Of a stretch of DNA of 22,255 bases, positions 1 to 12,000 are shown piece by piece. Position numbers and translations under genes: made by a program. Within the stretch, counting starts at the first letter, position 1, and every line of letters begins with the position of its first letter. This stretch comes from Propionibacteriaceae bacterium. Lineage in GTDB: Bacteria; Actinomycetota; Actinomycetes; Propionibacteriales; Propionibacteriaceae. Below the pieces are notes generated by a model. It saw nothing but the letters and a program-made list of their open reading frames with translations. It had not been told where the DNA came from and ran no database searches. The DNA is taken from the NCBI GenBank assembly GCA_027353565.1, contig DAIEHO010000092.1, forward strand, positions 1 through 22,255. Direction: 5' to 3'.

Positions 1-72
1 CCGGACCCGACCACCGCGGCCGACCCGACGGCCGACCCGAGCGCCGTGCCGGACCCCAGCGCCGTGCCCGCC
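1..72 (+). other. Pro/Asp/Thr/Ala-rich linker in the giant protein
   Basis: The first 24 residues are a low-complexity run built from DPT, DPS and AVP units, for example the tandem DPSAVPDPSAVP. It stops abruptly at Trp (base 73), where the first folded-looking module begins. It reads as a flexible, acidic extracellular-type linker. That the N-terminus lies not far upstream is only an inference. Confidence 0.7.
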
Positions 73-3000
73 TGGGAGATCACGCTATCCGGCGACCCGG
101 CGGTTCTTCTGGTCACGGCCGACGGCCTGATCACGATCGGCGGCGAGACTCGTGCCGCGCGCGAGGTCGCCGAGATCGTCATCACCGGCTCGACTGGCGA
201 CGATCGCCTGACGCTCGACCTCCAGGCGGCGCTGACCGTCCCGGTGCGCTTCGATGGCGGACCCGGGCGCGACGCGCTCGTCGGTCCGGCTGGGGATGCC
301 ACCTGGACGATCGACGGCCCGGACAGCGGATCCGTGGCGGGTGTCGCCTTCTCCTCGGTCGAGGACCTCGTAGGCGCCCCGGACAATCGCGACACGTTCG
401 TCGTCGAATCGGGCGGCTCGGTGAGCGGCAGCGTCGAAGGCGGCGCGGCCGGCTTCGACAGCCTCGTCATCCGTGGTTCCGTCACGAATCTGGTTTCCAC
501 GCCCCGCGATGGGGGAGCGGGCGAGCTGAACCTCGACGGCAACGTCGTCCGCTACACCGGGCTCGAGCCGATCGACATCACAGATGCTCTCGGGCATGCC
601 GTGATCAACCTGTCGGCCGCGGCTGACACGGCGACCCTCGCTCCGCAGGGAGCGGGTCTCCGCGTGTCGTCGGCTGGCGGCACGTTCGAGCAGCTCGACT
701 TCGCCATCCCCGCGCTTTCTCTGACGATTCATGGCGGCGACGGCATCGACTCGGTCACGATCGAGGGCGCGATCGACCTCGGCGGGGCGTCACTGGTGAT
801 CGATGCGGAACGCATCGCGGTGACGTCGGGCAGCGCGATCACGACGCGTGGCGACGTGAGCCTGGCAGCCGTCGACTCGGCAGGCACGCACGCCGACGCC
901 GCGGTGACGATTGATGGCGCGACCATCGCGGCCCAGCTCGTCACCATCTCAGCGGTCACCCACACGACGCCGACTTCGTTCCACGTGGACAGCGTGACGT
1001 CGACGGCTTCGGTCACGGTCACTGGGACGACGATCGGCGGGAGTGGGACCGTCGCGCTGAGCGCCGGTGCGGTGATCACCAGCGCGATCGAAGACGCCGA
1101 GTACACAACCCTCGTCGTCGTCACCCCCTCGGCCCGGGTGACGGTCACCGATACCAGGCTGGGCTCCGAGAGTGGCGACGTCAGCGTGAACGCGGCGTCG
1201 AGCCTCGATGTGGACGTGGCCCCGACGACCGTGGTCGCGATCCAGGCGGATTCGACCGCAGCGGTGTCTGTCAATGGAGCCTCGGTCATCACCGCCCCCA
1301 ACTGGCCCGTGACGCTATCGAGCGATTCTGACGTCGGCCGATTCAGCTCGGCCATGGCGCCGAGCGGTGACTCTCCGCCGGGCCAGGACGCGGCCGCCGT
1401 CAGGCTGACCGTGTCGAGCACCTCGGTGGCGGGCCTGTCGGGCACGTCAACCGTCGAGAGCGGCGGGGCGATGACAATCACGGCGACCAACAGCCTCGCG
1501 GCGTCGGCGACCGGGGACGCGAGCGGCGCCAGCGCCGGGGCCGGGATCGCGACCACCGATGCGGACCAGACGACGAGGGCCTCCCTCGACTCTGCGCCGA
1601 GCGCGCCGATTCGGGCGGCCTCCCTCGAGGTCGTGGCGGACTCGACGAACGACCTCTCCACCCTGGCGAAGGCAAGCACAGGCGGGGCAGCCGAACTGAT
1701 CGGCGGCTCCCCCGAGACGCTGACGGGAGGCAACGCCCAGACACTCGACGGCGCCATCACGCTTGCGGGCGCGCTCGCCTCCGTCGATCTCGACTCGACG
1801 ACCGAGGCCTCGATCGCGCCGCCCGACGGGACGGAGCTGACGATCCGGACCAGCGGTTCGCAGGTCGTGCGCGCACGCTCCTCGAACAAGGCATCGTCGC
1901 TGGCCGATGGCTCCCCTGTGGTCTTCGGCGGCCCGGGCGTGGGCACCGGTGTCGCCGTCACGCGGGTTCTGGTGGCGACAAACGCCTCGGTCGGCGGCAA
2001 CGTGACCCTCGACGCACCGTCAGTCACCATCACTGCGGCAACCGCCGAGGGCACCGAGGACAGCTTCTCCGCGACGTCGAGATCGGGGTCAGGCGCTGCG
2101 ACTGTGTCCGTCGGTCCTGCCGGGTCGTTCGCACTCCAGGTCCTGAAGGCGGTGCACGCCTCAAAGCTGCGGGCCGGCTCGCGCCTTACCCTGACCGGCG
2201 GCGACCTGACCCTCACGAGCGCCGCGACACGGAGCACAACGGCCTCTGCCGACGCCGCGCTCGACGCCAGCGGCGTCCCCGTCGGACTCGGCTCCTCGGT
2301 GGCGCAGAACCTCGTCACCGACGACACGACGGCAACGCTCGAGGATGGCGCGACGGTGGACGGCGCCCATGACGTGACCCTCTCGGCCACGACCACCAAT
2401 GCGATGTCGACCGCGGCCGACGGCGGCTCGGCCGGCGGCGGCGCCGCAGACGCGCCCACCAGGGCGACCTCGATCTCGAACGTCACCACCGTGAGCTCCA
2501 TCGGGACCGATGACCCGCCGATGCTGACCGCCATTGGTGCGGTCGTCGTGACCGCAGACCAGACGGCAACCGTGACGACCACTGCGAACGGCAGCCGGAA
2601 CGCCGCCACCGCCGCACTCGGCCCGGCCATCGCCCTGACGTTCGCCAACCACACCGTGCGCGCCACGACGCTGAGGGGGATCACGGCGACAGGCGAGGTT
2701 CGATTTGCCACCAACGGGATGTCTGTGACGGCGGCGACGGCGGACGGGTCGGCCGCAGGCGCGGCCAGAGCAGGGGCCGCCGACGTCGACGCCCAGGTCA
2801 GCGCCCAGCGGACGCTCGCCGACACGACCGCCGTGCGCAACGGGGGAGCCGGCTCTGGCGCCACCCCGACGCCATCCGCGGGACCCATCCCCGCGGCGGC
2901 CGCGATCGCCGTCGACGTCGTCGATGCCAACTCCGGCTCCGAGATCCCGGACACGATCCCCATCGACACGAACGGCCCGATCAACCTGCCGACGAGCCAG

Positions 3001-6000
3001 AGCGTCTCCGCCGGGGCGAGTGCGAAAGCCTCGGACCAGACGCCGGGCTCGGCGAGCGGGTCCGCCGTCGCGATCAGGCGCGTGTACGCGACGAGCGAGG
3101 CGATCGTCGCCGGCTCGGTGAAGTCGGACGGCGACCTCACGGTGTCCGCAGCCCGCGCGCCACCGAGCGGCGCCTCGACCGTCGAGGCGATCCCGGCCTC
3201 CGGCGAGGCAGCGCTGGCCATCGATCAGACGACGATCATCACGCGGGCGGCCATCGAGCCGATCGCGCAAGTGGACGTCGCCACGGCCACCGTCACCGTC
3301 AGCGCCAGCCGGGCGGTCACCTGGCGGGTGGCGGGCGGGACCGCCCTCGCCTCTGCCGGGGCTGGCAGCTCGCTCCGACACCGCCTGTACCTTGAGGCCG
3401 GCTCGGCGACCCTCGCCGACGGGGGCGAGATGGTCTCGATCCCGCTCGTCGGCCTCGCCTCCATCGGCATCGCCGGTGGCGCGCTCGACGACGTCCTGGC
3501 GCTCGCCGGGGTCCTGCCCGTCCCGGCCCGGTTCGACGGCGGCGCCGGTGACGACACGCTGTACGGACCGCCCGTCGCGGACCTGACCTGGACCGTCACC
3601 GGCCCCGGCTCGGGCTACGTCGCCGGCCTCTCCTTCACGGGCGTCGAGAACCTCGTCGGGGCGTCAGACAACCGGGACACCTTCGTGTTCCAGGCCGGCG
3701 CCATCGTGAGCGGCTGGGTGGACGGAGGGGCAGGCGGGTTCGACTCGCTGGTCCTCGAGGGCAGCTACCAGACGGTCGTCTCGGCGCCCGCGGACGCACA
3801 CTCTGGCCTCCTCGTCCTCGACGGGACTCCGCTCTTCTACACGGGTCTCGAGCCGGTCGACATCGGCACATCGGGCAACGTCATCTACGAGCTCGGCACC
3901 CATGACGACACCCTGACCCTGGAGCCGGCCGCCGCCGAGTCGCACTTGACCCTCTCAGGCTCGTTCACGGAGTCGTTCTACTTCGACGTCCCGAACCTGT
4001 CCCTGACAATCCGCGGCGGCGACGGTGTCGACCTGGTGACCCTCCTCGGCGCGATCGCCCTCGGCAGCGCGTCGCTCACGATCGAGGCCGAGAAGATCTA
4101 CCTGCCGGCCGGCGCCTCGATCACCACTACCGGTGACGTCACGTTCAACGCCTACGCCAGATCCCCGACGCCGTCGACGCTCACGGCCGAGGTCGTCGTC
4201 GAGGGCGCGATCGGGTCGGAGGCGGCGCCCGCCGGCGCCGTCACGATCAGCGCCAAGACCGAGCAGACCTTCACGGCACCCACGGATCTGGGCGAGGCGG
4301 AGGACAACGTCGACGTCGTCGACACGTTCGCATCGACGGCCAACGCGGAGATCAAGGGGACTGGCGCCTCGGTCCACGCCGCCTCGCTCTCGCTGACGGC
4401 CGAGACGAACACTTCGTTCACCGCCACCGCGGACGCCAACATCACGTCCGTCTACGACGCGAGCTTCAACCACCCGAGCCTCGAGGTGGCGATCACCAAC
4501 TCGACGCACGCCGGCGTCTCCGGGGGCGCGAGCGTGACCGTCGCCGACGACGCGACGGGTTACATCGCGATCAACGCGACCGACACGACGAACGTCTCCG
4601 TCCACATCACCGACCCGGGCACGGCGGCGATCTACGCCCCGCTCGGGGGCAGCATGGGCGAGTCGTTCGGCTTCAGCCGCCTCGGGATCTCGACGGCGAT
4701 CTCCCGCGACACCCAGGCCTTCGCGACCAGCGCGACGCTCGTCGCCGGCGGTGACGTCCAGGTCTGGGCGCAGAACACGGGAGCCGTGACGCTCGAGGTC
4801 GCGTCCGATTTCGTCGGCGCCGGCATGAACGAGGTGACGAAGGACGACGCGGTCGCAGCCGTCACCGGCGGGAGCATCACGGCCGCGTCGGTGGAGGTGA
4901 ACGCGAAGAGCGACCCGTCCTACACCGTCAGGACTAAGGAGAGCACGAACGACGTCACGGGCAGCACGAAGGCGACCGTTTCTGGCGGTGCGGTCCTCCA
5001 GGCGACGTCCGCCGGAGTGAAGGTGTCCGCGCGCGACGACTCGAGCCTGAGCGCCGTGTCGAACTTCCTCATCTCGATCCCCGGCACGGCGTTCATCGCG
5101 CTGACGTTCCCGCGCGCCGAGAACATCGTCCACCATGCGACCGAGGCCTCCGTCGCCGGCTCGACGATCACGGCAAAGGGCGATCTGGACATCTGGGCCG
5201 TCGGCAACGCGTCCGCGGTCGCCAACACGGCGGCCGTGACGGTCACCGACACGGCCGCGTACTTCGAGGAATACAGCGCCTTCGTCGTCCTGCCGTCGAC
5301 GATCGACATCGGCGTGGCTGGGACGCTAGCCTTCAACGTCATCACGGGCGGTGTCTCCGCGCTCCTGACCGGCAGCACGGTCCACGCCGCCAACGTCGAC
5401 GTCGACGCGAGGACGGAGGAGGCCGTCGTCGATGCCACCTCGCAGGTGAGCGCGGTCGCCGGCGACGCGGACGGCACGGCGCTCGCCTCCGCTTCGCTCA
5501 GCATCGGCGCCTCGCTCGCCCTGAACTTCCTCGGCTGGGACGTCGACAACACCCTCGGCGACATCGCCCTCGCCACCGTCGACGCGCTGCTCGGCACCGA
5601 TTTCGCGGGCGCCGATACCTCGTGGCTGGTCCAGGCGAAGATCGGCGGCCAGTCAACGGTCGGGACGACGGACGCGAAGGTCGCCGCCGTCACCGTCTCC
5701 GCCGACTCGAAGCCGCTCGTCAACTCGACCATCTCGAACATGGCGCCGGCGAACACCGGTCATGCCATGGTGGGCGCGGCTGCCGGGGCGGCGGACGTGA
5801 TCCTCGCGACGAACAAGGTCTCGAGCGCTGCCGAGGCCTCGATCGAGGACTCGACTGTGCGCGCGACGGGCGGCGTGTCCGTGCTGTCCTCCGACGACGC
5901 CGGGATCTACTCGAACGCGAAGATCGTCGCCTCGTCGGTGGTGGCGAGCGACGGCGGTGTCCACTATGCGCAGCAGGGCGTCAACTATCTGCTCGACGCC

Positions 6001-9000
6001 GACTACACGAGCGACCAGGGGAGCCAGACCCTCGCCTTCGGCGACCGCGTACGGCTCGCCGACGACTTCGGCAAGCCGTACGACACGGCGACCCGGCTCG
6101 GCACGCAGACCAAGACGGTGTCACCGGACGACCGGGTGCTGCTCGACGGCGACTACGGTGTCGCGAAGCTGACGTCCGCCTCTGGGATCAGGCTCATCAC
6201 CCGTGGCGACGTCGTGGGCGTGGACGAGGGCTACGAGGGCGGCGGCGACCCGGGCGTCGCGTACCGCTACCTCGGCGCCAGCAAGCGGCTCGATCTCGCC
6301 GGCCAGGACTACGCGGACACGTCGCTCTGGGCGCCCGTCGGCGGGACGCCGGGCAGCGTCTACGCCTATGCCGGCGCGACGGCCGCATCGCTCGATCTGA
6401 ACTCGCAGGACTACTCGGACAGCTCACGCTGGACCGAGCTCGGCGGCGTCCCGAGCAGCGTCTACGAGTGGATGGGCCCCAACGGCACGAGCGTCGCCCT
6501 CGGCGCTCCCGCCCACCCGTACTCCGACCTCGGCTGGTGGAAGCCGGTGCCGACGACCCAGGCCTTCCCGGAGGGCCTCAGCGTCACGCCGACGCCGTCC
6601 GCCGCCATCGGCGCGCTCATCGTCGTGAACGACGTCCGGAGCAGCGTCCATGCCCTCGTCGACGACTCAACCGTGGACGCGGCGAGCCTGACCATCACGG
6701 GCGTCGAGCAGGCAGTGATCCGGGCCACCGCCGACAGCACGACGAAGTCGGTTGGCACCACGTCGATCAAGGGGAGCAACCTCTCGCTCGCGGTCAACGC
6801 CGTCATCACGACGAACCGGATCCTCAGCGAGGCCTTCGCCCGGATCGTCGACAGCACCGTGACGACGGCGGCCGGCGGAGACGTGGAGGTCGACGCGAGC
6901 AACCTCTCGCAGATCGACGCGACCACCCAGAGCGCCACCACATCGGACTCGCTGGCGGTCGGCGTCCAGCTCGCCTTCAACACGATCGGCTGGCTGCCGA
7001 CGAACATCTTCTTCGCGGCGCTCGACGCGCTGCTCGGCGACCCGACCATTCAGGGTGCGCTCGGTGGCGAGCAGCCGGCGAAGACGGAGGCGACCGTCAC
7101 TGGCTCGAGCATCCAGGCCGGCGGCAACATCTACGTGTCTGCGGTCAACGGCGCCGCGATCTTCGCCCTCGTCGGCAACGAGGCGACCTCGGCGCCCGCG
7201 GCCATGTTCTCAGCGAAGGGCGCGAGCGTGGGCGCGATCCTGGCCAGCAGCATGGTCTCGAGCGCGGCGCGCGCGTTCATCGACGGGGCCGGAATCGGGG
7301 GAGCGGCAATCGGCGCCGGCGGCAGCGTCTCCGTCTCGGCGACGGACGCGGCCCAGATCTCGGCCGCGACCAGGATGTCCGCCGTGGTCTCCCCGACGAA
7401 CGACATGGGCGCCGGGATCCTCAACCAGTGGGCGGGCCTCCTGCTCAACACGTACGACTACACGAGCAACTCGGGCGTGATCCCGAACCTGCTGTTCGGC
7501 AAGCGCGTCCGCGTCGCCGACGACTACACGCAGCCGACGACGGTCATCGACGCCGCGTTCGACCCGCTCGGGAAGACGTTCGAGTGGATGGGCGGGACGG
7601 ACAACAGCTTCAACGTCAACCTCGGCACGCAGGACTACAGCGACTACGAGCTCTGGAAGGAGATCACGCCAACCACGGCCATCACCGACTCGCTGTCCTA
7701 CGCGCTGCTGGGCCAGCTCGGGAACAAGCTCAACAAGGACGGCCTGCTCGGTGGGTCGAAGAGCTACTACGGCCTGATCGACCACAACGACGTGCGATCC
7801 GTGGTCGAGGCGTACATCGAGGACATCCCGGTCACCGCGGGCGGCAGCGTCTCGGTCGTCGCGAACGACTCGGCCGTCATCTCGGCGAGCGAGGACAGCT
7901 CCATAGAGGCGTGGGACGGGATCGGCGGCATCATCGCCGTCAACGCCGTCCTCTCCAGCGCGGACGCCAGGCTGACCCGCGCCCCGGTCACCGCGGGTGG
8001 CGACCTGCTGGTCGATGCGCAGCACCTCGCCCAGATCGACGCCTCCACGACCAGCCACATGGAGGGCTGGACGGCCTACAGCCTCGTCGTGGCCTTCAAC
8101 TCGATCGGCTGGATCCCGACCAACATCTTCTTCACCGCCGCCGACGTGCTCACGGCCGCGACCGATTACCTGTACGACTACACGTCGAACGACCGGCCGC
8201 TGATCCTGTACGGTCCGGATGCGGCGCCCCATGGCGACGACGTTCGCGTGGACAGCGGGCCACACGCCGGCCAGATCTTCGAGTACCTCGGCCAGACGCT
8301 CAGCGGGCCGGTCGATCTGTCACCCGAAGTGCAGGACTACGACGGCGCCCTCTGGAAGCAGGCGTCACCGTCGCTAGGCGCCTTCTTCAAGTACCTGAGC
8401 ACCGACACCCCTGCGACGGTCAAGGCCGGCAACCGGGTCAAGATCATCGGCGGCGGCTACGACGGCCAAGTCTTCAAGTACATCGGCGAGACGGACCTCA
8501 CCAGCCCGGATCTGGCGCCGTACGACGTGGCCTCCCACCCGTTGGGCCAGGACTACGACGACACGGACCTGTGGCTGAACTCCACGCTGGCGTTCGGCGG
8601 CCAGAAGCCGTCGCACGCGCTCGCGGTCGTCGTCGACTCGCCGCTCACCGTCGCGGGCAGCATCACGGTGAACGCGACCTCGGGCGCCCAGCTGAACGCC
8701 GTGGTCGGCAACGACAACGTGGCCGAGGCCGCGCTCGACATCGTCTTCGGCGGGGCGGGCCAGCAGGAGACAAAGGCGACCGCGAACTCGAGCGGCCAGA
8801 TCGCCGGCTACGGCGCAAGCGGGGCGGCGGGCGGGATCGTGGTCGCCTCGAACCGCGTCTCGAGCTTTGCGCGCGCGGCGATCCTGTTCACGGGGGCGAA
8901 GGGCGCTGTGAAGGCGGACGGCACGGTCAACGTGACGGCGCACGACACGGCGGGGATCGACTCGCACAGCACCATCGTGCAGAGCGCCGTCGCCTCGAAC

Positions 9001-12000
9001 ACGCTCGCCGGCCTCGTCGACATCGTCAACAACGTGCTCAAGCCGACGAGCTACAAGTTCACGACGGCGTCGGGCGAGCAGTGGATCTATCCCGGCACGG
9101 ACCCCCTGAAGCTGCTGTTCACCGGTCCGCGGGTCCGGATCGGCCAGTCGTACATCGCGGCGCATCCCGGGACGAGCGTCGTCGCGGGCGACATCTACGT
9201 CTACGTCGGCGCGGCCGGCGCGCGGCTCAACTTCGCGACGCAGAACTACGCGACCGACACCGCGAACTGGGCGCGGCTCGTGATGGACGAGAACACCATC
9301 GAGAGCTTCTACCCCGGCCTCGGCAACTTCACCAACTCCGACGCGCGCGCCGTCGGCGTCCTGATCGTCTACAACGACCTGCGGAGCGACGTCGACGCCG
9401 GGATCACGAACGCGGCGATCACGTCCCGGGCCGGTGGTGCGGCGGGCGCCGTCACCGTGGCCGCGGTCGAGGACGCGATGCTCCTCGCCGATGCCCTCAT
9501 CAACGTCACCGCCTCCGGCGGCAGCTTCTGGGGCACCGGGACCACGGTTGCCGGGAGCGGGCAGCTGGTCACGAACGTCGCGCTCGCGGGCGCGACCGCC
9601 TGGATCGCGGACAGCACCGTCCATGCCGCCTCGCTCTGGGTCACCGCGACCTCCACCTCGGGCATCGACGCGACGATCCTGAGCGCGACCCAGACGGGCG
9701 CCGACGGCTACGGCTTCACGCTCGCGTTCAACACCCTCGGCTGGAAGGCCCAGAACGTCCTGTTCAACGCCCTCGAGGCGCTCCTGGGCGACCCGCTGAA
9801 CCAGGCCCTGGGCGGCGAGCGGCCGGCGATGAGCGACGCGTCGATCAGGAACTCCGACGTCACGACGACGTCGACCGGCGACGCCAGCGTGTGGGTGGCC
9901 GCCGACAACGCCGCGAAGATCAACGCCACCGTGTCCAACGCGGCCCGCTCCGACGCCTCCCCGATCTGGGGCCAGACCGGCAAGGCGATCGGCGGGATCC
10001 TCGCGTCGAACAAGGTCTCGAGCCGCGCGTACGCGACGGTCGACGACTCGACGATCACGGCCGGCGGCGACGTCGCCGTGACCGCCTGGGACGACGCGGG
10101 CATCTATGCGAACGTGAAGATCGTCTCGTCGTCGATCACCACGAACAACGGTGGCGCGGGCATCCTCCAGGGCGAGATCAACAACTTCGTCCCGGCGGAC
10201 TACCTCAGCTCCGAGGGCACGCGGACCCTGAAGTTCGGCGACCGGGTCAGGCTCGGGACGGACTTCGGCGCGCCGACGCACACGACCGGCGACGACGGAA
10301 CGCAGGCGGTCGACCTGGCCACGGGCGACGTCGTCGAGCTCCACTCCGGCTACGGTGCCTACCGGCTGACCACCGCCTCCGGGATCCGCCTCCTGGCGCT
10401 CGGCGACAACGTCCTGGTTGAGGACGGCTACCAGGGCGGCGGCGACTGGGGCGTCGTGTACCGCTACGTCGGGCCGGGCGGCCGGATAGACCTCGCCGGG
10501 CAGGACTACCGCGACACGAGCCTGTGGCGGCCGCTCGGCGGCAACCCGGGCAGCGTCTACAAGTACGTCGGCGCAGGCGAGCAGCTTGACCTGAACTCGA
10601 CCGACTACACCGACACGACACGCTGGCAGGAGCTCGGCGGGACGCCCGGCAGCGTCTACGAGTGGATGGGCCCCTCGGGGACACCCGTCATCCTCGGCGC
10701 GCCCGAGCACCCGTACAGCGATCTTGGCTGGTGGAAGCCCGTTCCGATCACCAACGTCGTGCCGCAGGGCTTCAACTTCACGAGCTCCGACTCGATGGGC
10801 GTCGGCGGCATCGTCGTCCTCAACGACGTCATGAGCGACGTCGAGGCGCAGATCTACTATTCGGCCGTCACCGCCCATGACCTCCTCGTCCAGGCCCGCG
10901 AGCAGGCCGTGATCCGGGCGCTCACCGACGCGACGGTCATATCCTCCGGAGGGAGCTCCTGGGACGGCACGGGCCAGTCGCTCGCCGTCAACGCGGTGAT
11001 CGCCACGAACCGGGTCCTGAGCGGCGCTCGTGCCTTCATCGACGCATTGAACTCGCACACGGTCACGACGACCGGCACGGTCCGCGTCGAGGCCAGCAAC
11101 GCCTCGCAGCTCGACGCCACGACGCTGGCGGCGACGAGCTCCACGAACCAGGCCGTGGGGATCCTGCTCGCCTTCAACACGATCGGCTGGAAGCCGACCG
11201 ACCTGTTCTTCGCAGCGATCGACGCGCTCCTCGGCGATCCGCTGATCTCCTCGGCGTTCAAGGGCCAGGATCCGGCCGAGACCCTCGCGTACGTGCAGCG
11301 GACGAACCTCGCCGTCGGTGGCAACCTCGACATCGTCGCCTGGACGGACGCGCGCATCAACGCGCTCGTCTCGAACTCGGCCACGTCTGCGCCGTCGGCG
11401 GTCTTCGGCGCGGCAGGCATGAGCGCGAGCTTCATCCTCGCCAGCAACATGGTCTTGGCCGAGGCGAAGGCGTACCTCGAGGGGACGCCGGGCTACAGCG
11501 CGGCAGACGTGACCGGCAACGTCACCGTCTCGGCCGCCGACGAGGCCGCCATCACCGCCGACACGAAGATGTACGCGGAGGTCTCGCCGACGAACGACGC
11601 CGGGGCCGGGATCATCAACGGCCTCGTCGGGCTGCTGCTTGACAGCTACCAGTACACGAGCAACTCGGGCGAGCAGGACCTCGTGTTCGGCGACCGGGTC
11701 CGAGTCGCCGACGACGCCGACGAGGGGGTTGCAGGGCAGACATTCGAGTGGATGGGCACAGACGAGCTCGGCGCGGGCGTTGACCTCGGCACGCAGGACT
11801 ACACCGACTTCGAGCTCTGGAAGCAGCTGACGCCGACAAACCTGGTCACTGGCTCGCTGTCCTACGCCCTGCTCGGCGAGATCGGCTGCCTGATGGGCAA
11901 GGAGGGCACCACCGGCTCGTCGCAGGCCTACTTCGGCCTCATCGACCACAACGACGTGCGCAGCACGGTTGACGCACACGTGAAGAACATCGACCTTCTG

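Larger units (their letters stand above)
5893..10089 (+). repeat. Super-repeat unit 1 (1,399 codons)
   Basis: Begins at DDAGIYSN and ends just before the next DDAGIYAN. Order: cluster W1; beta block ending in LAFNTIGW (6970) with DALLGDP (7024); a strand pair; W2; the LIDHNDVRS block (Asn at 7786) ending in VAFNSIGW (8089) and a degenerate ADVLTAA (8140); W3; a block from GGQKPSHAL; W4; and the block FYPGLGNF to LAFNTLGW (9721) and EALLGDP (9775). The same order recurs in unit 2. Distance from DAGIY to the first LAFNTIGW is 1,077 bases in both units. Conserved Asn residues (6628, 6814, 6979; 7786, 7942, 8098) recur about every 50-60 residues. Confidence 0.85.

Noticed and set aside
729..3221. 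830-codon open frame on the minus strand
   Set aside because: It overlaps the sense beta-repeat region completely. Its Ala/Val/Ser/Thr-rich product mirrors the sense strands in an offset register and has no start signal or conserved motif.
256..4041. Classical RTX toxin or calcium-roll domain
   Set aside because: Only isolated GGxGxDxL nonapeptides (two per A module) are present, not tandem arrays, and no pore-forming or enzymatic domain is visible.
5622..10421. 1,599-codon open frame on the plus strand (frame 3)
   Set aside because: Arg/Gly/Asp-rich out-of-frame reading of the super-repeat region. The frame-1 translation is repeated and motif-bearing across the same span, so this is a shadow.
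8374..11979. 1,201-codon open frame on the minus strand
   Set aside because: Same cause: codon-aligned antisense of GC-rich sense codons. The translation is a low-complexity Arg/Asp/Val/Ala mixture, whereas the sense frame has clear repeats.
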